64,000 nt of DNA from Lenzites betulinus. Taxonomy: Eukaryota; Basidiomycota; Agaricomycetes; Polyporales; Polyporaceae. A model generated the notes under the pieces. It had not been told where the DNA came from. It saw nothing but the letters and a program-made list of their open reading frames with translations, and did no database searches. This document shows positions 46,747 through 58,429 of the stretch, piece after piece. Within the stretch, counting starts at the first letter, position 1. The number at the start of each line of letters is the position of its first letter. The position numbers and the translations under genes are program-made. The stretch lies in NCBI GenBank assembly GCA_022264855.1, contig JABYQU010000042.1:287437-351436 (forward strand), written 5' to 3'.

Positions 46747-49372
46747 ATGCCTGAATACACCGAGGTCCTTGCTTGTTTTCACACCATTGAACGTTGGTTC
46801 AATGCTATCCATTCCTCTGCCGAGCCTCCCCTGCCTCTCAAAGCGCTCTGGTCAGACGCAACACACAAGGAGCAGACCTCAGCAAAGAAGGTAGACCCAA
46901 CGTCTCGTGCTTCCCAAGGGCTTGTCTATCGCCTTGACTCGGACACACCTATTGTACGCGGGTCCCGACATGTACAAAAATCACCTTGGCCCAATTACGA
47001 CGGTCTTCCTCTGCCCTCCTTGGACGGTTTAGCTCTTGGTTCTATTCGTGCAACACCCAGGACGATTATTTTGGATTTTGGAGCTCTCTGCTTTCAGGTA
47101 AGCTCAATCAGCTTGTATCCTTGCTCTATCTCGCGTTCAGGCTAACACTTGAGCCGTCCCCATGCAGATACAACTCTTGACGCATGTCATGGCCCAACCA
47201 TACACACGTGAGCAGTGGGACTACGAGGTAGCAGCGGTATCCTCTGTGGATAATGTACGTCTCTTCTCCTTGTGTGCTCACATCGTGATCTCTGAGCATC
47301 AGTCTTCAGGCCCGCGGTTTCAAGGTCGGCATAGCGTTCGATTTGGATGCTTACGTTCTGGCTTTTTTGACTGCGGATAATATCTACACTGTAAGCCCCA
47401 GATACACAAACTGATACAAGTGGACTGCTCAAATGCATTCAAACAGCCACATTGGTATAAACCGGACATGCCGCTCCCCGTCTATCACATGGACGTCTAC
47501 GATGACTACACTGCATTCTTAGCCGCAGTCGCTGAAGCAGTGAAGGTTGCACATAGTGAGGGGTTCCAACACCAAACGGCCCTGGCTACTCATTCGTTCC
47601 GGCAGCGTTCTATTTATGGCAACATCTTCGGCGGTGTTGGAACTTACACGATCGTCGAGCTATTCTTTGTGGCTGGTCTCTCAGTGTTCTTGACTACCGG
47701 CGAAGTCCTTGTGTCCCCATCAAGGTTGGCAAGACTTTGTGAAGCGTTCTGGGTGTTTGCCCATCATGCACATGCAGAGATCCGGTATGTGGGCGCTGTT
47801 GCTGGAGCTTGAGCATAGTATTTACTTATGCTGCCATAGTGATTTCTTAAAGCCTGCATACGTTGGATACATTCTGGCCCCTACTGAGGATCAACGCCTC
47901 AGCTTCTCTCACCGTCTCCATGTCCACGGGAAGCGCCGCGTGTACATGCCTTCCCGCATGAAGGAACTGGTCAAAGCCCATGAAGTATGTCTTTCGCTCA
48001 TCTCACATGAATTGATCAGGCACTAATAGCTTCATTTGGGTAGGAGCTCCTGAATAAATATGTGGGCGTTCACCCAGACTCTGAGGACGCGGCCACCCGT
48101 TCTGATCCTGCCAAACCTATCGACCTCTACGATGTTTTTGAACCTACATACCTTGAGGCTGCTTTCCGCTGCAAGGACGTTAACTTGGGTCATCTCATCT
48201 TCGGTTATGAGGAATGGGATATGATGTGCGGGCATGAGCTTGGTACCTCTCGACACAATGCTAGCGATCCGCTTACACTCATGTACCGCAGTCTAGGTAT
48301 GTCCCTTACATTTGATCAATTCTACATGCTGCAGCTCCATTTTGACTGCTTCAATCAGGTCATGAGAATCTGCCAGTTGAGTGCACCACTTCTGTGATGG
48401 AGACAAGCAGAGCAAATATTGATGGCTGCCCAATCTGCTGCAGACCGACACCACTCATCTCCCACCAGGACCATGCAAAGACGACAACAACAAGACTGCA
48501 TCACTGACACTGGATGTATGTACCCACCTAAAGTTGGACATTTACCGTGCGGAGCTCTTTGTTCCTCGGAGCACTCGCCGTGCTTCTGCGCTGGACGTCT
48601 CACTCTACTTCTCGGACACTCAGACAACGGTGTGGTCTGTTACATCGCCATTCCCAAGTGGGCTGATTCCATTTGGAAGAATGTAAGTGTTTGAATACAC
48701 TCATGGACACATGCTAATAGATCTGCTCCAGCCTGTATAAACCTTTGTCTGTCCCCAAGAAGGGTAGAAAGAAGGAGGAGAAGGACCCACGGCCTGCTCT
48801 TCCAGAAGTTACGGCTGATGTGTTTTATCGCGCTGCTACAGATGTACGTGATGCGCGTACATTTGTCAGTGTGATAAAGTCACGGGCTGTGGCCATTGGA
48901 CCCCTGGAGTACTGTGCTCTTGGGGTCCGTGTCGTCCGTGCCGGCCCAAAGGGGAAGAAGAACTGGTCGTGCGTACCAACATTCTGTTTTGCTCGTCACT
49001 GTGTCTACTATGCTCATGTTACGTAGGTTGGCGGTCTGCCATCAGAGCCCTATGCTGCCTGTTCACTTCCAGCAGCGTGACACAGCGAACCTTCTGCGCA
49101 AGAAGGAGGGGCGGCACAAGTCGGGTGTTCGTCATACGGCAAGCAAGCAAGCAAGCGGTCCTGGAGGTTGGCAAGCCAAACCAAAAGCTCAGAAGAGGAG
49201 GAAGCACAAGGGTGTACCAGATGAAGGAGATGCCGACCACTCTGGCTTTGCGGTGCCTGTGACCACCGTTCAAGACAAGGACAACAATATGCTGTCGCTG
49301 GACAGACCACACAAGAAGCGCAGGCTGAGCGCTGATGCCAGATTGGCCATGTCTCTGGGAAACAACATGTAA
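46747..49372 (+). CDS. Unrecognised 703-aa protein, ten exons
   Basis: Exon model: 46747-47097, 47168-47254, 47310-47390, 47447-47784, 47840-47984, 48044-48296, 48359-48393, 48444-48682, 48732-48968 and 49027-49372, total 2112 nt, all in frame. Exons 7 and 8 are the least sure, since other splice choices lead to stops. Visible features: a short N-terminal region (FHTIERWFNAIHSSAE), a globular middle with many aromatic residues (HWYKPDMPLPVYHMDVYDDY), a hydrophobic patch TIVELFFVAGLSVFL, a His pair FAHHAHAE, a Cys-containing segment, then a basic tail (KGRKKEEK, KAQKRRKHK, HKKRRLSADARLAMSLG) that looks nuclear or nucleolar. I do not recognise the family. It ends 128 bp before the 157-bp satellite array. 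An additional 5' exon is possible. Confidence 0.6.
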
Positions 49373-49500
49373 TGGTGGATAGGCGAGGACAGGGTGATAG
49401 AATACAGCAATGTAATGGGTTGATGGTGATTGCAATAGTACGCGCATGAAGTGATGAGTCAAGCAAAAAAGGTGCAGGACGCAATGTGAACTTTCTAAAG

Positions 49501-50422
49501 ATGCTCTCAGCTGGGAACGGGGCAGCGAAATCAGGCGCGAATGGTGGCGTCTGATTCGCATTTGAAATGCGCACCAGGCGGTACCACATACGTGAAAAAC
49601 GGCAGAGATTTAGTTGGGCTCCCTACCAGGCGGCAGCACAGTCGGGAAACACCAGAAATGCTCTCAGCTGGGAACGGGGCAGCGAAATCAGGCGCGAATG
49701 GTGGCGTCTGATTCGCATTTGAAATGCGCACCAGGCGGTACCACATACGTGAAAAACGGCAGAGATTTAGTTGGGCTCCCTACCAGGCGGCAGCACAGTC
49801 GGGAAACACCAGAAATGCTCTCAGCTGGGAACGGGGCAGCGAAATCAGGCGCGAATGGTGGCGTCTGATTCGCATTTGAAATGCGCACCAGGCGGTACCA
49901 CATACGTGAAAAACGGCAGAGATTTAGTTGGGCTCCCTACCAGGCGGCAGCACAGTCGGGAAACACCAGAAATGCTCTCAGCTGGGAACGGGGCAGCGAA
50001 ATCAGGCGCGAATGGTGGCGTCTGATTCGCATTTGAAATGCGCACCAGGCGGTACCACATACGTGAAAAACGGCAGAGATTTAGTTGGGCTCCCTACCAG
50101 GCGGCAGCACAGTCGGGAAACACCAGAAATGCTCTCAGCTGGGAACGGGGCAGCGAAATCAGGCGCGAATGGTGGCGTCTGATTCGCATTTGAAATGCGC
50201 ACCAGGCGGTACCACATACGTGAAAAACGGCAGAGATTTAGTTGGGCTCCCTACCAGGCGGCAGCACAGTCGGGAAACACCAGAAATGCTCTCAGCTGGG
50301 AACGGGGCAGCGAAATCAGGCGCGAATGGTGGCGTCTGATTCGCATTTGAAATGCGCACCAGGCGGTACCACATACGTGAAAAACGGCAGAGATTTAGTT
50401 GGGCTCCCTACCAGGCGGCAGC
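49501..50422 (+). repeat. 157-bp satellite array 1, about 5.9 copies
   Basis: Exactly periodic at 157 bp; unit copies appear identical. Each unit starts ATGCTCTCAGCTGGGAACGG and contains a near-palindrome CGCATTTGAAATGCG and a GGTACC. The array is cut at 50422 by the LTR of a gypsy element. Identical open frames of 71 and 84 codons recur once per unit and have no coding significance. Confidence 0.97.
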
Positions 50423-50692
50423 TGTAAGGGACGCTCCGGTGGACTTAGCCCGAGGGCTGGTATTCGTTACCCGTAGAATAACTCATTCTATTATGTAATA
50501 CGTAGTCGCATACGGCGTCCGAGTATTCGGGACTCGGGCGCCTGGTGGGGCAAGTCTTTTGCCAACGCCCACCATCCTCACGGAGTACGCCGCCTAATAA
50601 AGGCCCGGACCAAGCTACTTCGTTAGGAATTGGGCACGGTAAAAGCACCCACGTGAACTTAACACTTTTTTAGCTTTCCGTGAAGCTTTACA
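50423..50692 (+). repeat. 5' LTR of a Ty3/gypsy element
   Basis: 270 bp beginning TGTAAGGG and ending CTTTACA, so the ends form the inverted pair TGTAA/TTACA. It contains an AATAAA signal at 50596-50601. It is placed directly before the Gag-Pro frame, and interrupts satellite array 1 in mid-unit. No matching 3' LTR was found in the window. Confidence 0.75.
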
Positions 50693-50752
50693 GCTACGCC
50701 TCACTGGGCGACGTACACGTCATCAGTGACTACTGACTATTTCGAATAGAAC

Positions 50753-53700
50753 ATGGAAGTCCCTGGGAACTTCCCGGCCAGCAGCAGAAGGCCATCTCGA
50801 TCGTCGCGCCCGACGACTCCCTCGGGTCCAGTCACCACGAGTGGTGCTGGACCTTACAGGCCGAGTGCCTCCAGGCGGGAATCGCCTACACAAACAGGCT
50901 CTCAGGCCGCGACTAGAGCCCATAGTCGCGTAGATCGCCGCGAGTCATACCAATTTCCCCGGGTGTCGCCGGGATCTACTCCGGAGGATGTGCCAACAGC
51001 TAGTCAGCTGGGATTGAGCTCTGCCCTACATGTGGAAACCACGAGGGGCAGGACTTCCGCGGCCGACAAGGGCAAGGGCCGGGCCGCTCCACGGCCGTCA
51101 TCTCGAACTGAAGGATACCATTCGGCACGAGTGTCCAATGTATCTGTGAGATCTCGACCGCCTAGTCAGTTAGACAAGGAGGCCGAGCCGGTAGATGATA
51201 TGCCGGTAGGCATGGTTAGTCCCCGGTCCTCACCAATAATTGGCCCAAACATGGCTATAAGCCAGTCGTCAGCACTTCAGCTGGTATCATTGTTACAGGC
51301 GTCGAGACGCAGATTTTCGACGCTGCGCCTGGAAGTGCAACGAGCAGAGGACGAGCTTAATGCTCAAGTATCCGACCTACTGGGAAGAATCGCCGAAGAC
51401 GGCGAAGATGGAGACATCCCGGAAGGATATGCTGATGTGCATGTTGAAACGCCCGCAGTAGACGTTTCCCAAGGATCTCCTAGGCAATGGCATCGGGACG
51501 AGGAGGACGAGGTAGAAGGGGAACTATTGGACGCTGCCTCGGAAGTAGGACAGTCGGACGAGGATGTTGATCCTCATGAAAGGCTGAAACACGGCCGGCT
51601 CCAACGGCTAACCGCAGCTGGACTAGCTAAGTCCGACGTGTCTGGGCCCTCCAGAAGTGCGCCTGCTCCGCCCAATAACACGCCGTTATTGTCGGCTACA
51701 ACCACTCGTAGCCCGCTGGACATTCCAGAGCCACGAAGAAGCGTGGCATTCGACTCCGCTAACTTGCGCCGCAGACGTACTGGAGCCGCGGAAGGCCGCG
51801 ATGAATCGTCCGCTTCGACTACGCCATTTTGGCGTACCACCATGCCTTCGATCTCCGTATTCGCCAGAGCGGACCCTTTACGGTCCCGCCGATCCATGGC
51901 CCCTTCTCGATTTCCGGACAATCGGATGAGCTCAGCGGCGGGGCAAACGCCTGGTGCCATGGCTGGACGGGACGATCTGGCCTACCTTGTGCCTGGAAAC
52001 GGACCCAGGGATATACAAGGCGTCCAACGTATATTGGACATGATTCAAGAGTCGGTAGCCGACCCACCTACCACGGCGCCGCCAGCATATCTTAAAGTAG
52101 CCAAATTGGCGGTGCCCAAGGCATTTGAGGGCAAGGATGACCCAGATGGGTTTATAGTTTGGCTCCAGAATCTGCTGGAATACTTTAGTACATTACGAAT
52201 TACAGGTCCTGAGCTGGACGGGGATCGAGTGCGAATATTAGGCACCTGCCTGGGCGGCGACGCAGCCACTTGGTTCCAGAATACCATTCGATCCCCTTCA
52301 CGCGATAAACGCGATTGGTGGTTTGACGAGGCCATCGTCGGCCTATATCGCCGGTTTATACATCGGGACATCCATATGGTCGCCGCTCATGAATTTGAAC
52401 AATTGCAGTATAGTGCCGAGAAGGGCGGAGTTGCCTCGTTATACGAACGATTACTATATCATGCAGAGCGCATGTGGGAGACTCCCACTCAGTTCCAACA
52501 ACGTCAGAAATTCATGGACGCGTTGCCCGACCGATTCGAGGAATTGTTGACTGTATATAACGGCCTGTCCGTGCAGTATAATTCATTGACGGAGCTGTAT
52601 CAAGCAGCATTGGACCTAGAGCAAAACTCACGGTCTATGGCAATGCGCCGAAAGTCGAGGACATCGACTGCAGCACACCCTGCTAGTAGCAAGAGTGCTA
52701 ATGACCACAAGGGTAATAAACCCAAGGAGGACGCGGAGAAGGGAGCCTCGCGACCTGTTCGCAGCGTGTCTAGGGGGTTTGGTAGGCGAGGATTTCGAGG
52801 CGTGAATGCCTCAAATAAGCCCTCAGCTCCGCCTGCTGCGCCTCATGCCCCTCAACAACGGACTGATAAGCCGAATGCCAGTAAAGCGACTGTGAAATGT
52901 TTTGCATGTGGACAGATAGGTCATTATGCGGCCGACCCCACTTGTCCCAAATTCAATCAGCGAGGAATCGCTGGGCCGAAGATGTTTGCACAAAGAGTAG
53001 TGGATGACAATTCGGACCATGAGAATAGCGGGCTAAACGCTCAGGCAGCCTCAGACGAGAAAGCCTTGGAAGCTAGTGAATACGAAGCCGAAGGGCTCAT
53101 GGACGAGGAGACATATCCCGATGAGGATGAGTATCCCCAGTCTGAACCGGGCTACGGCGGATCGCAGTACGAAAGCGATGTGAACGAGGCGGACTCGCCA
53201 GGCGAAATAGACGATTACGGGGACGCCGTATTATTTGGGGCCATGAGGGTAGAGTCCCTACGAAACGATGGTGTCGGTGAGGCCGAACGGCTTAATAGCA
53301 TGGCCGTAGCGAGAGACAAGGGCTTGAGGCACGCATGGTTATACGACGCTAAAGTGCGAAAGGCCACGGATGATGGGGATCAACCACAACGGAGGCTAGA
53401 CAGCCAGCGTACATTATGCGCCGAACTATGGATAAACAACGTCAAGGCGCTTGTGCTGTTTGACTCTGGGTGTACTACGGATTCTATTACTCCGGAATTT
53501 GCCTATATCTGCAAAGCTAGCAGGGTTGATTTGAAGGAGCCAGTAGGGCTTCAACTGGGCACGAAGGGTAGCAAGACCCGCATTAATTTTGGTGCAAGGG
53601 CTACTTTGACAGTGGGAACTGTTAAGAAAGAACACTACTTCGACGTTGTCGACATAGACCGATACGATGCCATACTGGGAACAGTGTTTTGTCGTGAGCA

Positions 53701-53845
53701 TGGAGTGCTCTTAGATTTTGGCCGTGACCAGATAGTGGTCAGAGGAACGGTGATACCGTTATTCAAAGAACCAATTATCAATACGGCGATGAAGGAGTAT
53801 AGGCCAGGGAATCGCGTGCCGAACAAGGCTAATCCTGTCAAATAG
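50753..53845 (+). CDS. Ty3/gypsy Gag-protease polyprotein, 1030 aa
   Basis: Retrotransposon Gag fused to an aspartic protease, in one uninterrupted frame from the ATG at 50753. N-terminal 430 residues are Pro/Ser/Arg-rich. A Retrotrans_gag domain follows (KLAVPKAFEGKDDPDGFIVW, GTCLGGDAATWFQNTI). The zinc knuckle is CFACGQIGHYAADPTC, with six rather than four residues between His and last Cys. An acidic linker then leads to the protease, active site LVLFDSGCTTDS, with flap-like and DYDAILG-like segments (RYDAILGTVF). Pol should follow, but reverse transcriptase, RNase H and integrase are missing. The long frame has no stop, so the insertion is young or the frame is under selection; the former is more likely. 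Confidence 0.92.
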   Translation: MEVPGNFPASSRRPSRSSRPTTPSGPVTTSGAGPYRPSASRRESPTQTGSQAATRAHSRVDRRESYQFPRVSPGSTPEDVPTASQLGLSSALHVETTRGRTSAADKGKGRAAPRPSSRTEGYHSARVSNVSVRSRPPSQLDKEAEPVDDMPVGMVSPRSSPIIGPNMAISQSSALQLVSLLQASRRRFSTLRLEVQRAEDELNAQVSDLLGRIAEDGEDGDIPEGYADVHVETPAVDVSQGSPRQWHRDEEDEVEGELLDAASEVGQSDEDVDPHERLKHGRLQRLTAAGLAKSDVSGPSRSAPAPPNNTPLLSATTTRSPLDIPEPRRSVAFDSANLRRRRTGAAEGRDESSASTTPFWRTTMPSISVFARADPLRSRRSMAPSRFPDNRMSSAAGQTPGAMAGRDDLAYLVPGNGPRDIQGVQRILDMIQESVADPPTTAPPAYLKVAKLAVPKAFEGKDDPDGFIVWLQNLLEYFSTLRITGPELDGDRVRILGTCLGGDAATWFQNTIRSPSRDKRDWWFDEAIVGLYRRFIHRDIHMVAAHEFEQLQYSAEKGGVASLYERLLYHAERMWETPTQFQQRQKFMDALPDRFEELLTVYNGLSVQYNSLTELYQAALDLEQNSRSMAMRRKSRTSTAAHPASSKSANDHKGNKPKEDAEKGASRPVRSVSRGFGRRGFRGVNASNKPSAPPAAPHAPQQRTDKPNASKATVKCFACGQIGHYAADPTCPKFNQRGIAGPKMFAQRVVDDNSDHENSGLNAQAASDEKALEASEYEAEGLMDEETYPDEDEYPQSEPGYGGSQYESDVNEADSPGEIDDYGDAVLFGAMRVESLRNDGVGEAERLNSMAVARDKGLRHAWLYDAKVRKATDDGDQPQRRLDSQRTLCAELWINNVKALVLFDSGCTTDSITPEFAYICKASRVDLKEPVGLQLGTKGSKTRINFGARATLTVGTVKKEHYFDVVDIDRYDAILGTVFCREHGVLLDFGRDQIVVRGTVIPLFKEPIINTAMKEYRPGNRVPNKANPVK

Positions 53846-53851
53846 GGGAGC

Positions 53852-54230
53852 ATGACGCAATCCACTAAGGTGGAGCCCTCCCGCACGCGTCATGCGCTCT
53901 CAGAGTCGAGTATGGAAAGGGGAGGGGACGGCAAGGAGGCCGTAGACATTCCAATTCGACATCAAGGACGGGCAAAAAATAGCTCAATGCCTGTAATCAT
54001 GGAAGAGATGCCGCCTTCGGTGCATTCGTCGGAACACCGGCTAAAAGTAGCCAAGGAGGAGAATCAGCGCCGAATAGGCCGAGTAATGGAACAAATTGCT
54101 ATAGGGCAATGGGAGGAGATACGAGACAAGAGTAGCCATATGGCTACGGTGGAGGATGACGAAGAAGCCGAGCTAGAGAAGCACATCTCGGACCCAGACT
54201 CTTCCGATTGCTACAGCACACGTACGTTCC
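53852..54230 (+). pseudogene. Truncated start of gypsy pol
   Basis: An ATG 7 nt after the Gag-Pro stop opens a second frame, charged and helical (KEENQRRIGRVMEQIAIGQW), like the linker that precedes RT in Agaricomycete gypsy elements. Homology to a polymerase never begins; the sequence changes character at about 54230, where the element appears to be broken. Confidence 0.5.
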
Positions 54231-55440
54231 CTGATTTGAGTTCCAGCTACATGATCTTCCGCTGTTTCATTTCACCATACTCCATTCCCCCTCTACAGAC
54301 ACTCGGACAGTCGAAGTTCGCAAGGCGCGTTGGTTCAAAGACGGTAGGCTGTGACGATCGGCGACGCGTTTCCCCGCTGTTGTGTCGGCGGTGACGAGCG
54401 TAAGTCAATAGGGACACACGTCGGGCAGGACGATCGCTCGCTGAGCAATTCCTTCGAGGTCAGCGCACCGCGCGGACGGTTGACGTTCGAGTATGGTTCT
54501 TTCATTTGGACACCACTTCTTGCCCCAGATTTGTAGTTACGTACGTCCATCTGCTCCTCGAACATCGGACTGTATCATAGCAAGAAGCGTCGAGGGGCTC
54601 GACCAGGAGAACGGTTGCGGGGCCGCGCATTTCTAGTACTTGTAGGCGAGGACCGCCATTGAATGGTTCCAGGTTTTTCCTCCCACCGAACCACGAAACG
54701 TGTGAATGGACGGCTCGTCTCTGACTAGGATGTAGGTTTTGTGGGCCCTTAGGTTGTCGGCTTCGACGTCGAGTGCGATTTGCACTGCGGCCAGTCCGGG
54801 GCTTCTTGTGCTTTGCGAAGGGAAGTGGGATCTCCGGACATTGGGTCGCCCCCTGCCTGCGCTACGAGCGCGTGCGCCGACTCGTTCCAGTCGCGGGTTC
54901 TGCAGTTGCAAAAAACGAGTCTTTGTCGTCAGTTTTGGGTGTCACGCTGAGTGCGCCCATCACCTCGCTCGCGATGAGTGCCCTGCGCCCGCGCTGCCTC
55001 CCGTCGGCCGTTCCTTCCCCGTGTTCGAGCCTGCGCACGATGGATGTTTCACGCAATGGCCACGCCCTAAGGCCTCGGGCTTCGGTGCTTGCTCCACCAC
55101 TTCCGCTTCCGCTTCCACTTCTACTGCCTCCTCGCGCTCTCCGCTCGGTGCGTCCTCCGTCTCCGGTTCCTCGTCGCCCGCGTCGGTCCGAGCGTCGGCT
55201 TCTTCGTCCTCGTCTTCTTCTTCCTCATCCGCCCCTCCAACTCCAACCACGCTCCCTCGCTCGGAGCCGTCGCGGAGTCGCTTTTCCACACGAAGTTGCG
55301 TACGACTGTGATGTTGTGCTTCTCCACCCAATACACGTGTATGGTGTCCTTGTGTACCGCATCACAAACACAAGCGAGGATTTTGCTGCGCCTGCTGCCA
55401 AGAAAGTGCTACCTGCAAAGGAGAGCATGTAGTCAGCATC
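54231..55440. other. Jumbled region between gypsy and copia remnants
   Basis: No intact gene. On the minus strand at about 55225-55335 a short stretch (HVYWVEKHNITVVRNFVWKS) resembles the end of a copia integrase region, in opposite orientation to the copia on the right. A minus-strand frame ending NHSMAVLAYKY (54633-54911) is unrecognised. Repeated rearrangement is likely. Confidence 0.4.
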
Positions 55441-57612
55441 GGGAACTCCACCAAATGATGGACATGTCTCGTATGAAGTTGCGCGCGCAGTCGTCACGAG
55501 GGCTCACAAAAGGCATTGTACTTGATTCCACTCCCGAACCGGCATCTGCGATGCGTGCGAGAGCGCGAAGATGACACGCAAGGCGATCACGCGCAATCAC
55601 ATCAGGCTGCGCGCTGAAACATCGGAGACGAGCTCCACTCGGACTATGGGGACTCGCACCTGTCCAGATGCTGGGCATGCGGCGTACAACGCCATGTACA
55701 CCGACGACCACTCACGCTTCACGTTTGGCCACTGCTTCGCTCGAAGGATGAGACTTTGATGCCTACAAGAAGGTCGAAGCTTTCCTTCTCAACCAGAAGG
55801 GCGCGCATAAGGTGCTTCCATACGGATCGAGGGGGAGAATACATGAGTACGGAGTTCTTGGAGTACCTCGCAAAACATGGCACGCGACGCAAGCTGACGA
55901 CACACGACACACCGGAGTACAATGGCGTAAGCGAACGCGCAAACCGCACTGTCATGGAGAAGGTTCGCGCGATGCTCAACGCCTCTGGGCTACCGACAAT
56001 CTCTGGGGCGAGGCGGCACACCATGCGGTCTATCTAAAGAATTGCACGCCTACACGCGCACTCAACGGCCGCACGCCGTACGAATGCTTCTGGAATGAAG
56101 TCCCGGACTCTCGCATCTGCACCCGTGGGGCTGTGAGGTCCGCGTGCACTCTCCTGGCGGTTCGAAGCTCGCAAGCTGGGCCGTGATTGCCCGCTGGGTT
56201 GGTTTCGACGAAGAGACTGACGCCCACCAATCTACTGGCAGATCACATACAGTGACCGTCGAGCGCAGTGTCCGCTTCAACGTCAAGAATGGACCTCTCG
56301 AATCGAGGTGCCTCGTCGAGGGGGAGAAGAAAATGTAGAAAGAAAACAAGACTCACCATAGCGAGCGGGCACCTCTCTGGCTCCCGATTCTCCCACTGCC
56401 CCTTCTATTCCTGAGCTCCTGCCCCCAAGGAAGCATCGCGCAAGCCTTGTGCGCCCGTGTACTTGGTGGAAACTTCAAGAATATGTCCGAAGGTTGTCCG
56501 AAGCGTGCGCGCAAGGAATCGGATACATTCGCAGGCTGCACACGGGCGAAGGGAGTGCAACCGGGAGAGTGCGCGACCAGTGTTGCCGAGAGGAGTTCAG
56601 CGGGACTGAGAACGCACATGTTGAGGAGATAGCTGAAGAACCCAAAGCGGCCGCAATCGCTTTTGAGCAGCCCAGGTGGCCGAAGAGGAGCTCACAATGG
56701 CAGCAGCAATAGGCGAAGTGGAGTGCATCGAGCCGGCGTACGAGGAGGCGAAGAAGCGCCCAGATTGGTCGAAATGGAAAGAGGAGATCAAATCGGAGAT
56801 CAAGAGCCTGAACAGGAACGTACCTGGGTGATCGTCGATCGGCTTGGACCGGCAATGTGGTGGACTCTAATGGGTGCTCCGCATCAAGAAGAATGCCGCG
56901 GCAAAATTGACAAGTACAAGGCGCACCTTGTTGCGCTCGGTTTCATGCAAGCCTATGGCATGGACTACTACGAACTTTTGCACCTGTGGCTAGCTTCGTC
57001 TTTTCGACTCATCCTGGCAATCACCGCGCGCAACGACTGGCCCGCGGAAACCTTCGACTTCAACTCAGTCTACCTCAACTCAAAGCTCGACAAAAATGTC
57101 TACCTCGAGCAGCCGCCCATCACGAGTTCGTGGACCGGTGCAAGTACGTTCTCAAGCTCAATAAGGCGCTTTACGGCCTGAAGCAGGGCGGGCAAAAATG
57201 GTACGAGACCCTTTGCGCCACACTTGCTGACCTTGGGTTCATGCGCGCCGAAGCCAACTACGGCGTATTCTTCAAGCGCTCCGGTTCGGACCTTGCGGTA
57301 CTCGTGATTCATGTGGATGACTGTCTCATTGTTGCCAGCGTGCAGCGCCTGCTCAATGTGTGCAAAACCGCAATTGGCGTGAAGTACAAACTCACCGAAC
57401 TTGGGCCTGTCGGCTGGCTGCTGGGCATCAAGATCTCGCGCGACCGCGCGAACCGCACCCTCGCGCTCTCGCAGCACGCGTACATCGACGTGATCGTCAC
57501 ACGATTCAATTTCGATGATCTCAAGCCGGTTTCGACTCCGATGGACCCGCACGCGCCCCTCTCGAAGACGCAGTGCCCGGAGAGTGCCACTGAAGTTGCG
57601 CGTATGCGCCGC

Positions 57613-58371
57613 TGATACGCCCCGTGCCGAGCCAACGCCCGCGACCTACTCTTTTCGCGGTTTCCGCGAGTCCGAGGGCTTCGTGGTGCGGAGGACTCAT
57701 CGCAGCGCAGGGGGCCTTGCCCGTATGCGGACGGCTTATCGCGCGGTATTGCGAGGACATGGGCCGATCCGCGCGCGAGGGCTTGCGTTCCGTGGCGTCG
57801 GTCCATACGGAGCGCGATGGTACGTTCCGCGTTCCGCGTTACGCGTTAGCGGCCGGCGCATCGTGGCCTCGATCCCTTCGCGATGGACCTTCCGTAGAGA
57901 CTTTCTGAACATCGGACGTGCGGACTCCCTGTAAATACCTACGCCCTCGGGCCGTGACAATCAGACCCCCTGGGCTCAGAGTCTCACTTTCCCTCGAAGA
58001 ACCCAGCGACGACCCTGCGAACAGCGAACTGCGAACTGCGAACCCTGCGAACTCTGCGAACTGCAAACCCCTGCGATTTAGTGTTTAGCGTTCGATTGCG
58101 TACGAGTCTTCTGCGACGCCGACACCGGCTACGAAGCGACCCTCCTGCGTACTGCGGAAACGCCAGCTCAGCTGAGTCGTTGCACACCTTCCGCCCTACC
58201 GCTACCCCTCCCTCCCTCCGCGCTTCTCTGCGTACTGCGCCGCCGTAAGGGCACCCGACGCGAACCTTGCATCTCCTCGCGCTCCGCGAGACGTCTTCGC
58301 AGCCCGGTCTCGACCTTCTGGGCTCTCGACCGTCTCTTTCATCCGTCCTTACCGGTCGGTTGAGTGCATCA
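57613..58371. repeat. Probable solo LTR 1 (759 bp) inside copia
   Basis: Begins TGATACG and ends GTGCATCA, i.e. TG...CA with short inverted ends. CCGC is duplicated on both sides (57609-57612, 58372-58375). Removing it joins the copia codons for ...MRR and IPYKEAIGS without shift. Contains GCGAACTGCGAAC-type simple repeats around 58013-58075. No internal coding potential. Confidence 0.7.
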
Positions 58372-58429
58372 CCGCATCCCGTACAAGGAGGCGATCGGCT
58401 CACTCATGTACGCCACAATGGGGATGCGC

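Noticed and set aside
49531..50374. Repeated 71- and 84-codon open frames on both strands of the satellite
   Set aside because: They recur once per 157-bp unit with identical sequence, have no start or splice context and are shifted by unit variants; they are a product of the periodic DNA. The same holds for 60674-63185.
54739..55432. Overlapping Ser/Arg-rich frames, plus strand
   Set aside because: Low-complexity composition on both strands, no known motif, inside rearranged retroelement sequence.
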